Part shown: one piece after another, positions 45,955 through 53,384 of the stretch | How positions within the stretch are numbered: the stretch's first letter is position 1 | Layout of the letters: every line of letters begins with the position of its first letter | DNA from: Hyphomicrobium sp. 99 | GTDB lineage: Bacteria; Pseudomonadota; Alphaproteobacteria; Rhizobiales; Hyphomicrobiaceae | Direction of reading: 5' to 3' | NCBI RefSeq assembly: GCF_000384335.2 | Contig: NZ_KQ031382.1 | Coordinates: 744,001 to 808,000 of the forward strand | Length of the DNA: 64,000 bases | Position numbers and translations under genes: made by a program | Notes under the pieces: model-generated | Database searches by the model: none | Seen by the model: only the letters and a program-made list of their open reading frames with translations | Told to the model about the DNA's origin: nothing

Positions 45955-48546
45955 TCATCGACCTCGATTCCGAGGTAGCGAAGCGTGCTTTTGGACTTCG
46001 AATGTCCGATCAGGACTTGGACGCTTGTCAGAAGCGTTGGTGCCGACCAGAGTGACCTCAACGGGCCTTTGCGTGCCGTAGCGCCTCTCCCCCAAATTGA
46101 GAAGGATCGGAGCAGCGATAAAAATCGAGGAACTCAGCGCGAGAAGCAGTCCAAATAATAGAACAATTGCGAATTCATGCAGCGCGGGGCCCCCGAACAA
46201 TGCCAGGGGAGCTATAGCCAGGAAGAGACCGATGGACGTCGCCACGGTCCGCGTGAGGGTTTCGTTGATGCTGAGATCAATCAACTGATGCAGCGGCATT
46301 CTTTTAAAGCGAGAGAGGTTCTCTCGCACGCGGTCGTAGACGACGATCTTGTCGTTGATCGAGAACCCCATGATGGTCAGAATCGCTGCGATCGAGGTCA
46401 GATTGAACTCGAAGCCGGTAATGGCGAAAAAGCCGATCGTCTTCGTCAGATCCAGAAACATCGTCACAATGGCGCCGACGGCGAAAGGCCACTCGAACCT
46501 GAAGGCGATGTAGACGAACATCGCGATCGCGGCGAGGCCTAAAGCCATGAGGCCATCCTGCAGCAGTTCGCTGCCGATCGCAGGCCCCACGACGTCGACG
46601 CGCCGGATTTCGGCTCCCGGCAACGCCTGGAGGATGTTCTCTCGAATAGACGCGATGCCAGCCTGCTGCGCCTCGGTATCGCCTTTGGGAGGTTCAAACC
46701 GCACGAGCACGTCGGTAGGCGAGCCGAACTCGCGAACCTGGACGGGGCCCAATCCCCGCGCACTTAGCTTGTCGCGCAACTCGGAATGATCGACAGGAGC
46801 CGGAGCACGCGCCTCGACGGCAACGCCGCCTGAGAATTCAACGCCCATTCTGAGGCCCGGATAAAACACAAGCCCAATCGAAGCCAGACTAAGCACAGCC
46901 GATACGACAAGACCCGAGTAGCGAGCTTTCATGAATGGGATGCTGGTGCCTTCAGGCAACAGATGCCAGCGCGTGCCAATCTGCAGCGACTTGGGGCGCA
47001 TATTTTGCAGCCAGTAGGACGTCAGCAACCGGACGAGAACGATCGCTGTGAACATCGAGATAATGATGCCCATGCTGATCGTCAGAGCGAAGCCGCGTAT
47101 GACGCCCGCACCGAATATAAATAGGATCAGCATCTTGATAAGTGTCGTCGCATTCGCGTCGACGATCGTGCGATAGGCTCGGCGGAATCCGCTCTCGAGC
47201 GCTGAAACAACGCCGCCGGCTTTTCGCGCCTCTTCCCTGCTCCGCTCGTTGATAAGGATATTGGCGTCTACGGCCATGCCGAGGGCAAGCAAGATGCCAG
47301 CGATGCCCGGTAGGGTGAGTGTCGCTCCGAGCAGCGACAAGCCCGCGAGGGTCAACATTAGATTGGCGAGCAGAGCGATCGCGGCGAAGATGCCAAAGCG
47401 CCCATAGATCGCGATGACGAAGGCGACCACCAAAAAGAATCCGACGCCAACCGCCATGAGGCCGGCTCGGATCGACTCGGCCCCAAGGCTTGGACCTACC
47501 GACCGTTCCTCGACGGCGGTCAGCGGAGCCGGCAGGGCGCCGGCCCGCAACAAAACAGAAAGATCGTTCGCACCCTGCGCCGAAAAGTTGCCGCTGATCT
47601 GGCCCTGACCACCAAGAATAGGCTCGCGGATGACAGGTGCGCTGATCACCTTTCCATCGAGCACAATAGCAAAGGGTTCGCCGACATGGTGCGTGCTGAC
47701 CTCGGCAAAGCGCTTGGCACCGACACCGTCGAGCCCGAAATTCACGACCCACTCGCCTGTCCGCGAGTCCTGCCCTGCGCTTGCTTTCGTCAGATTCGCG
47801 CCGTCGACTTCGATGTGCCGGCGGACAAGGACACGTCCTTCATCGCCGCCATTCTCAGCGCGCGGCAACAATTCCGTCTCGGAATCGACTTGCGAGCCCT
47901 CTGGCGCCACAAGATGGAACGTCATTTTCGCTGTCGACCCGAGCAGGCGTTTGATACGGTCAGGATCGGACACGCCCGGCAATTCCACGAGAATGCGATC
48001 TTGTCCTTGGCGGGCAACGACAGGCTCGTTGACGCCGACTTCATCGATCCTGCGGCGGACGATCGATATCGACTGCTCGGTCGCCTTGGAAATCATCCCG
48101 GCGACACCTGCCGATGAGAGTTGCAGGTTGAGTTGGTTTCCGTCGACCTTCAGGTCGACCAAGCGTGCACTGCCAACGTCGCCGCTGTTTTCATTTATGA
48201 TTTCGGCGAGAGCTTTCTGAGCTGCACCCGCATCACTCTCGCTTGCGAGCGTCACTCTGACGGCCTGATCCGTGCCAGCGATACCTTGGGTCGGCACATG
48301 CGCCTTTATCAACGCCTGCCGGATCTCAGCGCGCATGCTGAGCAACCGCTCTTTCACGACGGTCTTGGTGTCGACCTCAAGGACAAGATACGACCCGCCC
48401 TGCAGATCGAGACCGAGGTTCACAGTACGTTGCGGCATCCATGCGGGCAGCGTACCGGGCCTAAGAAAGTTGGGTACGCTTAGGAGTATGCCGAGCAAAC
48501 AAACGCCGATGATCAGCGCGGATTTGAGTCGCGAGAAACGGAACAT
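45955..48546 (-). CDS. secDF: SecD-SecF fusion protein translocase subunit
   Basis: SecDF uses the proton gradient to help proteins complete export through SecYEG. The 863-residue protein is a natural fusion. The SecD part has QRTVNLGLDLQGGSYLVLEVD, the P1 periplasmic head and the membrane block VDANILINERSREE. The SecF part has YPGLRMGVEFSGGVAVEARA and GFSINDKIVVYDRVREN. Both RND-like transmembrane blocks with functional Asp residues are visible. The last 40 residues are charged and unusual. A full-length small membrane-protein gene replaces the usual yajC in front of it. Most relatives carry a yajC-secDF locus elsewhere, so this may be a paralog. Confidence 0.92.
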   Translation of the reverse strand: MFRFSRLKSALIIGVCLLGILLSVPNFLRPGTLPAWMPQRTVNLGLDLQGGSYLVLEVDTKTVVKERLLSMRAEIRQALIKAHVPTQGIAGTDQAVRVTLASESDAGAAQKALAEIINENSGDVGSARLVDLKVDGNQLNLQLSSAGVAGMISKATEQSISIVRRRIDEVGVNEPVVARQGQDRILVELPGVSDPDRIKRLLGSTAKMTFHLVAPEGSQVDSETELLPRAENGGDEGRVLVRRHIEVDGANLTKASAGQDSRTGEWVVNFGLDGVGAKRFAEVSTHHVGEPFAIVLDGKVISAPVIREPILGGQGQISGNFSAQGANDLSVLLRAGALPAPLTAVEERSVGPSLGAESIRAGLMAVGVGFFLVVAFVIAIYGRFGIFAAIALLANLMLTLAGLSLLGATLTLPGIAGILLALGMAVDANILINERSREEARKAGGVVSALESGFRRAYRTIVDANATTLIKMLILFIFGAGVIRGFALTISMGIIISMFTAIVLVRLLTSYWLQNMRPKSLQIGTRWHLLPEGTSIPFMKARYSGLVVSAVLSLASIGLVFYPGLRMGVEFSGGVAVEARAPAPVDHSELRDKLSARGLGPVQVREFGSPTDVLVRFEPPKGDTEAQQAGIASIRENILQALPGAEIRRVDVVGPAIGSELLQDGLMALGLAAIAMFVYIAFRFEWPFAVGAIVTMFLDLTKTIGFFAITGFEFNLTSIAAILTIMGFSINDKIVVYDRVRENLSRFKRMPLHQLIDLSINETLTRTVATSIGLFLAIAPLALFGGPALHEFAIVLLFGLLLALSSSIFIAAPILLNLGERRYGTQRPVEVTLVGTNASDKRPSPDRTFEVQKHASLPRNRGR

Positions 48547-48555
48547 CGGGTGATC

Positions 48556-48849
48556 CTAGAACAATGGTGCATTCGGCGAGTAATGTGAAGGTCCGTGTCT
48601 AGCGCTCGCGGCAAGACCACGAGTCCTGCCGTGATCGATCAAGCGGATCACCGGCGGCGACTCGGGGTCGTCGGCATCGATGAGTTTTGACGGCGCATCG
48701 CCTTGTCCGCTGCCACGCTCCAGAAAGCGCGCAAGTACCGCGAGCGCTATTCCCACCGCCGCCGCGCCAAGAAGGGCCACCGCTACCGCAACCCAAAACG
48801 CATGCTGCAATGGAGCAAGTCCATCCATGAGAGAGATGAAGCCTGACAT
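48556..48849 (-). CDS. Small single-span membrane protein upstream of secDF
   Basis: The 97-residue product starts MSGFISLMDGLAPLQHAF, has one transmembrane helix (FWVAVAVALLGAAAVGIALAVLA) and a long polar C-terminal tail rich in His, Arg and Pro. GAGGGA is well placed before the ATG at 48849, while the longer open frame upstream lacks protein character. Its stop is only 9 bases from the secDF start, so it is cotranscribed and possibly coupled. Size, topology and position match YajC, but the sequence does not show YajC motifs. Confidence 0.75.
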   Translation of the reverse strand: MSGFISLMDGLAPLQHAFWVAVAVALLGAAAVGIALAVLARFLERGSGQGDAPSKLIDADDPESPPVIRLIDHGRTRGLAASARHGPSHYSPNAPLF

Positions 48850-49219
48850 CGGAAATCCCTCGATTGACGCATCGAAAGTGCCTGCGCACGAACGGCCGGG
48901 ACGCTCGCACACATGGCCATATGAATTCGATGGAAACCGAGGACGAGAATTGTAAGAGCGGAATATAAAACCCGGTGCGGTTTTATAAATACGCTGACTC
49001 GAAATCGATGATGAACGCCTGCGGCGGTCGCAGAAATGAAGACAATTACTGAGTGAAGCCACGCCGATATGAAGGAACGCCGGCACGCCGGCTGCGACGC
49101 TAAATCTCCATTATGAGATTCTTAGAAATACAGCGCTCCGGCACCGTTGAGCTTTAACGGTCTCATGACGAAGTCTTCGGCCCGGGCAGCATCTATCGCT
49201 GCTCCAACGGAGACCGCTT
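48850..49219. other. Divergent promoter region between the secDF unit and the methyltransferase
   Basis: The 370 bases lie between the outward-facing starts at 48849 and 49220. They hold the 24-base palindrome at 48964-48987 and an AT-richer stretch around it. No convincing gene was found. Confidence 0.6.
48964..48987. promoter_or_regulatory. Palindromic operator candidate
   Basis: TATAAAACC (48964-48972) is matched exactly by GGTTTTATA (48979-48987) around CGGTGC. The 9-base arms, even spacing and position in a divergent intergenic region fit a dimeric repressor or activator site. No regulator gene is adjacent. Confidence 0.5.
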
Positions 49220-50344
49220 ATGCTTCACATCGATGACATCAAATACACAAAACTTCGCTCGAGACGTAAGGCCCTCGGGTCTGATACGCACGAATTGGTC
49301 AATGTTCCGAAGATCAGATCTCTTAATTCGTCGCCCGAGGGTCAGACAGCCAGCGCGTACAACTACGTTGGCAATGACTACACCAGTTACGCCGATGGGA
49401 ATGTTGACAAACTAAATCCCGAACCAGCCGCCGCAGCTCATCGCTTCGCCCACGCCGACACGATCGTGTGGCAGGCGGTTCGCAGCGCGCTCGATGAACT
49501 CCGCAAATCCGGAGCGTCGGAAGTACGCGTACTTGATGCCGGCTGCGGTCCTGGCATCTGGACGAGAAGAATTGCCGACTATGCGAACCATATCGGGCTT
49601 GCCGCCACAGTTGTTGGCTTCGATATTTCCACGACCCAGCTCGAAATCGCGCGCAAAGAGACCGAGCGCTACCTGGCCAGCTTCTCAAAAGGACCCAAGC
49701 CAACTCTCGAATTTCAGGAGCGCGATCTTTCCAAGGCGCTGCCCTGGGCCGCAGGATCGTTCCAGCTTGTGCTATGCAATTATACGGTTCTCAATCATCT
49801 CACAAAACATGCGGTGCCCGCAGCCATCAGCGAGCTCTGCCGCGTTTCGACCGGCTGCGTGATCGCAACTCTGCGCGCCGTTGGCAGTGGTGCCTCGGCG
49901 TGCATCATCGGCATGGAGCATGTGCGGGAGTATCGGCACGATCCGGCGCGCGGCCATCTTGCGTTGACGCTTGATGACGGCAGTCAGCACCGGCTGCCGA
50001 TGATGATGTATTCCGCGCAAGCGCTCGAGGCGATGTTTCTTCCCCATGCCGAAGTTGTGGACCTTAGGGCGATGGACCTCTTCGTGAACAGGTTCGCTGC
50101 GGATGAAAACTGGACATCGTCTCTGCTCGACCGCCTGCCGGATCGGCCGAGCTTCTTAGAAAAGCTAAAGGAGATGGAGGAAGGCCTCTGCCGTCTGCCG
50201 GGCTGGATCGATCACGGTACGCACGTTCTCATCGTCGCAAAACCAAGATCATGCGGGAGCGGAGCCGCAACCGACTCGACTCAAGCACCGGCCGATTCTT
50301 CGGTGATCACATCCTTCGCCGAATTTCTCTCCAACAAATCGTGA
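49220..50344 (+). CDS. SAM-dependent methyltransferase (class I)
   Basis: The 374-residue protein has a class I SAM fold with motif I VLDAGCGPGIWTRRIAD, the acidic motif II VVGFDISTTQLEIARK and a motif IV-like FQLVLCNYTVLNHLT. The N-terminal 80 residues are polar and of unknown role (YNYVGNDYTSYADGNVDKLN). The C-terminal region has MDLFVNRFAADENWTSSLLDRL and may set substrate choice. No substrate can be named. GGAG precedes the ATG. It is divergent from the secDF unit. Confidence 0.85.
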   Translation: MLHIDDIKYTKLRSRRKALGSDTHELVNVPKIRSLNSSPEGQTASAYNYVGNDYTSYADGNVDKLNPEPAAAAHRFAHADTIVWQAVRSALDELRKSGASEVRVLDAGCGPGIWTRRIADYANHIGLAATVVGFDISTTQLEIARKETERYLASFSKGPKPTLEFQERDLSKALPWAAGSFQLVLCNYTVLNHLTKHAVPAAISELCRVSTGCVIATLRAVGSGASACIIGMEHVREYRHDPARGHLALTLDDGSQHRLPMMMYSAQALEAMFLPHAEVVDLRAMDLFVNRFAADENWTSSLLDRLPDRPSFLEKLKEMEEGLCRLPGWIDHGTHVLIVAKPRSCGSGAATDSTQAPADSSVITSFAEFLSNKS

Positions 50345-50355
50345 TGACGACTGAT

Positions 50356-50402
50356 GCTTTGCCCGTGCCGAAGCGCATGGATACGCCTCGGCGCGGGCAA
50401 GC
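50356..50402 (+). terminator. Hairpin after the methyltransferase gene
   Basis: GCTTTGCCCGTGCCGA (50356-50371) pairs with TCGGCGCGGGCAAGC (50388-50402), with one bulge and one wobble. It begins 11 bases after the stop. No T-run follows. Confidence 0.6.
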
Positions 50403-50436
50403 TGGAGATCGGAACGATTAAGGACGAGTGGAACGC

Positions 50437-50526
50437 ATGTCGGAAATTATCGGCTGGGTCGCCATCGCCATCGCCTGCGCCGCCTGCGTTTGCGTCATCA
50501 ACTCTGCATTCGATGACCAACAGTAG
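50437..50526 (+). CDS. Very short single-span membrane protein (29 aa)
   Basis: The frame encodes MSEIIGWVAIAIACAACVCV followed by a polar tail INSAFDDQQ. The first 22 residues form one hydrophobic helix with three cysteines; the tail is acidic. GGACGAG lies 9-15 bases before the ATG. Small single-span proteins of this size often modulate membrane complexes. It is a prediction only: too short for composition tests. Confidence 0.45.
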   Translation: MSEIIGWVAIAIACAACVCVINSAFDDQQ

Positions 50527-50887
50527 CGCCCGCGAGACGTAACGTGTCACGTCAGCGTCGGGGCTTATGATTTTCATATGCGAAATCAATTTGGCCATCA
50601 TAGCGTTCGAACGACACGCCGCTTATCTCATGCTGCTGGAGGAGGCCGCGAATGGCGTCAAACCCATCAAAATTAGTCTCCGAAGTGAGAGCGCAGAATT
50701 CAACGGGTTCGGGACTCAGTCTCTTCTGCTGCGCACGTCTTGTCGAATTGAGCTCAATCGCCGAGAGGGCCAGTCGCAAACCTTCTGTTCCTGATGAATC
50801 GCGTTCCGATGCGGGAGGCACACGCGACTGGCCATCTTCCCAAACGCGTCGACGATAGATCTCTTGTTTCCGGAGAAGCTGACAAAC
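50527..50887. other. Gap with weak small frames
   Basis: In 361 bases the best frame is 50652-50858 on the plus strand (68 codons from MASNPSKLVSEVRAQ), which has a GGAGGAGG upstream but no protein-like pattern. A frame at 50567-50794 overlaps it. Neither is called. Confidence 0.4.
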
Positions 50888-51100
50888 ATGCTCCATGACC
50901 AACGACAAATCCAGAATGCGATCGTCTATATCGAACGAGAGGAGAACGGCCATTGGTCGGTGACCGAAGCCGATCATCGGTTCGGGGGTGTCTTCGGAAG
51001 CTCCAATGCCGCGATAAAATTTGCCCGTGAAGAAGCTGAGCAACGCAAGACTTCGATCATGATTGCGCCGACTTCCACACCCAGGCAATTTCGAAGTTGA
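50888..51100 (+). CDS. Small DUF2188-like soluble protein
   Basis: The 70-residue product starts MLHDQRQIQNAIVYIEREENGHWSVT. It has the pattern of DUF2188-like proteins, a beta-beta-alpha unit where a Gly-Trp turn precedes FGSSNAAIKFAREEAEQRKTS. Function is unknown. The ATG at 50888 has GGAG about 12 bases upstream. An antisense frame covers the same bases but lacks such features. Confidence 0.6.
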   Translation: MLHDQRQIQNAIVYIEREENGHWSVTEADHRFGGVFGSSNAAIKFAREEAEQRKTSIMIAPTSTPRQFRS

Positions 51101-51140
51101 AAGGCTTCTCCGCCGGAGGCTGCAGGAGGCAAAAGCGTAT

Positions 51141-51346
51141 CTACGCGTTGATCTCGTCGGCGACGTTAACTCTCGGCCCGAAGCAGACGTTCGCAGAAAG
51201 CGTCGGCGCTACGGCTCGAATGCGAAAATCCGCTTCGATGGTAGTGGGTCTATCGCCTGAGCCAGCGCGAAGGATGGCAACAACAGAAGACCCACGAGCG
51301 TGCCGAGGGCCAGAAAAGCAGCACGCAAGCGATGATCATTGCACAT
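51141..51346 (-). pseudogene. Possible frameshifted small secreted protein
   Basis: From ATG 51346, after CGGAAG, the frame encodes MCNDHRLRAAFLALGTLVGL and then LLLPSFALAQA, a clear signal peptide. It reaches a TAG at 51209-51211 after 45 residues. An alternative frame of the same strand continues with protein-like text (TIEADFRIRAVAPTLSANVC) to a TAG at 51141-51143, but has no start of its own. A frameshift between about 51215 and 51250 would join signal and mature part. If no frameshift exists, the gene is a 45-residue secreted peptide at 51209-51346. Confidence 0.5.
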
Positions 51347-51420
51347 CACGCTTCCGATCTCCAATCGTGGCCTCTAGGAGACGTTTCCGAAAGACGCGAG
51401 TTCCATTCTCGTTACAAGGC

Positions 51421-51446
51421 GCGGGCGCCCGTTGAGGAGCGCCCGC
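51421..51446 (-). terminator. Hairpin after the arylsulfatase gene
   Basis: GCGGGCGC (51421-51428) pairs with GCGCCCGC (51439-51446). It lies 28 bases beyond the arylsulfatase stop on the minus strand, without a T-run. Confidence 0.5.
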
Positions 51447-51473
51447 TTCGTTGGTCACATTTCCGGCAAGCAC

Positions 51474-53189
51474 CTACTCGCCCGCGTGACTTATCGATTG
51501 GGCCTTCTTCATCTGATCCATGATCTGACTGAGATTGTATGATTCTGGAGCCTGCAGCGGCGGATATTTGATGTAGCTCTCCAGGTGTTCCGCCCAGAGC
51601 TGCTGACCGATGGGCAGCATGTTCCAGTCGTATTGAAAGGCGGTCACTGGGCCCGCGAGCGCACCGCCGAGGCTCATCGCTGTTTTCTGATCGACGCCAA
51701 CCGCCTGCTCGAACGGATCACGCTTGATGTTCTGGACCAAGGTGAAGTGGAACGGGATCAACGGCATGATCCAACCGGCCGGGCCGGGCTGAGACATCGT
51801 GTAATACATCTTCCAATTCTTGTAGCGCACCGCAGACGGCGTCGCGCCCGAGAAGTAGAAGAAGTAGTCGCGCGCCGACTTCTCCGAAGAGCCTTCGAGA
51901 TAGGCACGCTGATCGAAGCCATCGAGCGTCGTCTTGACGATTCCGGGATATGCACCCGCTTCAATCTTCTGCTTTAGCTCGTCGCCCTTCGGGCCACCGG
52001 CGATGTCAACGAATGTCGGCACCCAGTCGAGAGCCGCGAACAGCTGGTTCTTGATCGTTCCCGGCTTGATATGACCTGGCCAACGCACGACCATCGGCGC
52101 GCGGTAGCCACCTTCCCAAGCCTCCCCTTTCTGACCCTTGAACGGCGTGACGCCGCCGTCCGGGAAACTGATCGCCTCAGCGCCGTTGTCGGTCGTGAAG
52201 ACGACGACGGTGTTATCCAGCTGGCCCATATCCTCCAGCTTTTTCAAAACGACACCGATGTTGTCGTCCATCTGCTTCATGCCGGCTTCGTTGACGCCCC
52301 AATCCTTTCCGCCAGGCTCTCCCACCATGGCCATGTACTTGTCCGACAGCACCGTCGTGACGTGCATGCGAGCCGGATTGTACCAAACGAAGAATGGCTT
52401 GTTGGTCTTCTTTGGGTCGTTGCGATCAAGGAAATCGACCACCTTGGCGGAGATTTCCTCGTCCACCGTCTTCGAACGTTCCAGTGTCAGCGGACCTTCG
52501 TCCTTGCACGTCTGGTTAGCTTCCGTGCCGTCGGATGAGTTGCACCAAATGACAGGGCGCGGCGGCATCAAGCAAAGTGTGGTTTTCTGATCGACCGCTC
52601 CCGGAACCTCCGGGAGACCCGGAACCGGCGTGTTCTTGCACGGCGGCGCGACGGCCTGGGTCGTAGGTGTCTTGTTGATGTCGGGGAAGCTCACGCCTTG
52701 CATCGCATCGAGGTGATAGAGATAGCCCCAATATTCCTGGAAGCCATGCGCGGTCGGCAGCGACGCGGTGTGATCACCGAGGTGGTTCTTTCCGAACTCG
52801 CCAGTCGTGTAGCCAAGGTCGTACAAAAACTTGGCGAGTGCAGGAGTTCCAGGCCGCAGATAAGACGGGCTTCCCGGCAGCTGTGGTGGGATCATCCCCG
52901 TGCGCAACGGGTACATGCCGGTGAAGAAGGCATTGCGGCCGGACGTGCAACTCTGCATGGCCACGTAATCCATGAACTTTGCACCCTCGTGGCCGATGCG
53001 ATCAATGTTCGGGGTTTCCCCGACCATCAGACCTTCATGGTAGATACTCGGCTGCATCCAGCCAATGTCGTCGCCCATGATGAACATGATGTTGGGCTTG
53101 CTCGCTTGCGCCGAGGCCTGCGAGCTAATCGCTGACAACGCACCGAGTAGTGTGAGAAGACCGAGCCCGATCTTCGGAGTGATTTGCAT
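51474..53189 (-). CDS. Exported arylsulfatase
   Basis: The enzyme hydrolyses sulfate esters and releases sulfate. The 571 residues include a signal peptide (MQITPKIGLGLLTLLGALSA, cut near ASAQA), the metal-binding GDD at 39-41 and the formylglycine site C81-T-S-G-R85, with later TTDNGAE. The active Cys must be oxidised to formylglycine by a maturase, for which no gene is present here. AAGGAG eight bases before the ATG at 53189 fixes the start. Cys-rich inserts (CKNTPVPGLP, LCLMPPRPVIWCNSS) are uncommon in short sulfatases. It is divergent from the octahaem-TPR gene and probably shares control with it. Confidence 0.93.
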   Translation of the reverse strand: MQITPKIGLGLLTLLGALSAISSQASAQASKPNIMFIMGDDIGWMQPSIYHEGLMVGETPNIDRIGHEGAKFMDYVAMQSCTSGRNAFFTGMYPLRTGMIPPQLPGSPSYLRPGTPALAKFLYDLGYTTGEFGKNHLGDHTASLPTAHGFQEYWGYLYHLDAMQGVSFPDINKTPTTQAVAPPCKNTPVPGLPEVPGAVDQKTTLCLMPPRPVIWCNSSDGTEANQTCKDEGPLTLERSKTVDEEISAKVVDFLDRNDPKKTNKPFFVWYNPARMHVTTVLSDKYMAMVGEPGGKDWGVNEAGMKQMDDNIGVVLKKLEDMGQLDNTVVVFTTDNGAEAISFPDGGVTPFKGQKGEAWEGGYRAPMVVRWPGHIKPGTIKNQLFAALDWVPTFVDIAGGPKGDELKQKIEAGAYPGIVKTTLDGFDQRAYLEGSSEKSARDYFFYFSGATPSAVRYKNWKMYYTMSQPGPAGWIMPLIPFHFTLVQNIKRDPFEQAVGVDQKTAMSLGGALAGPVTAFQYDWNMLPIGQQLWAEHLESYIKYPPLQAPESYNLSQIMDQMKKAQSISHAGE

Positions 53190-53384
53190 GTTTGGCGCTC
53201 CTTCAAATTGAAGACGCAGCGCACCGACCCGCACACCCAAAGCCAAAACTGCCTAAGATCACGCCTCTGCGCAATCGACGAGGACGCAGATCGTAAATAG
53301 GCGCTATACAGTCAACTGATCATCGTATTGATCGCCGGTAATGATGGCGACAGTCGCGGCCTTACTCCTATGCTCGAGCCCAAT

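Noticed and set aside
50552..51088. 178-codon frame on the minus strand
   Set aside because: It is antisense to the better-supported 70-residue gene and has no ribosome site.
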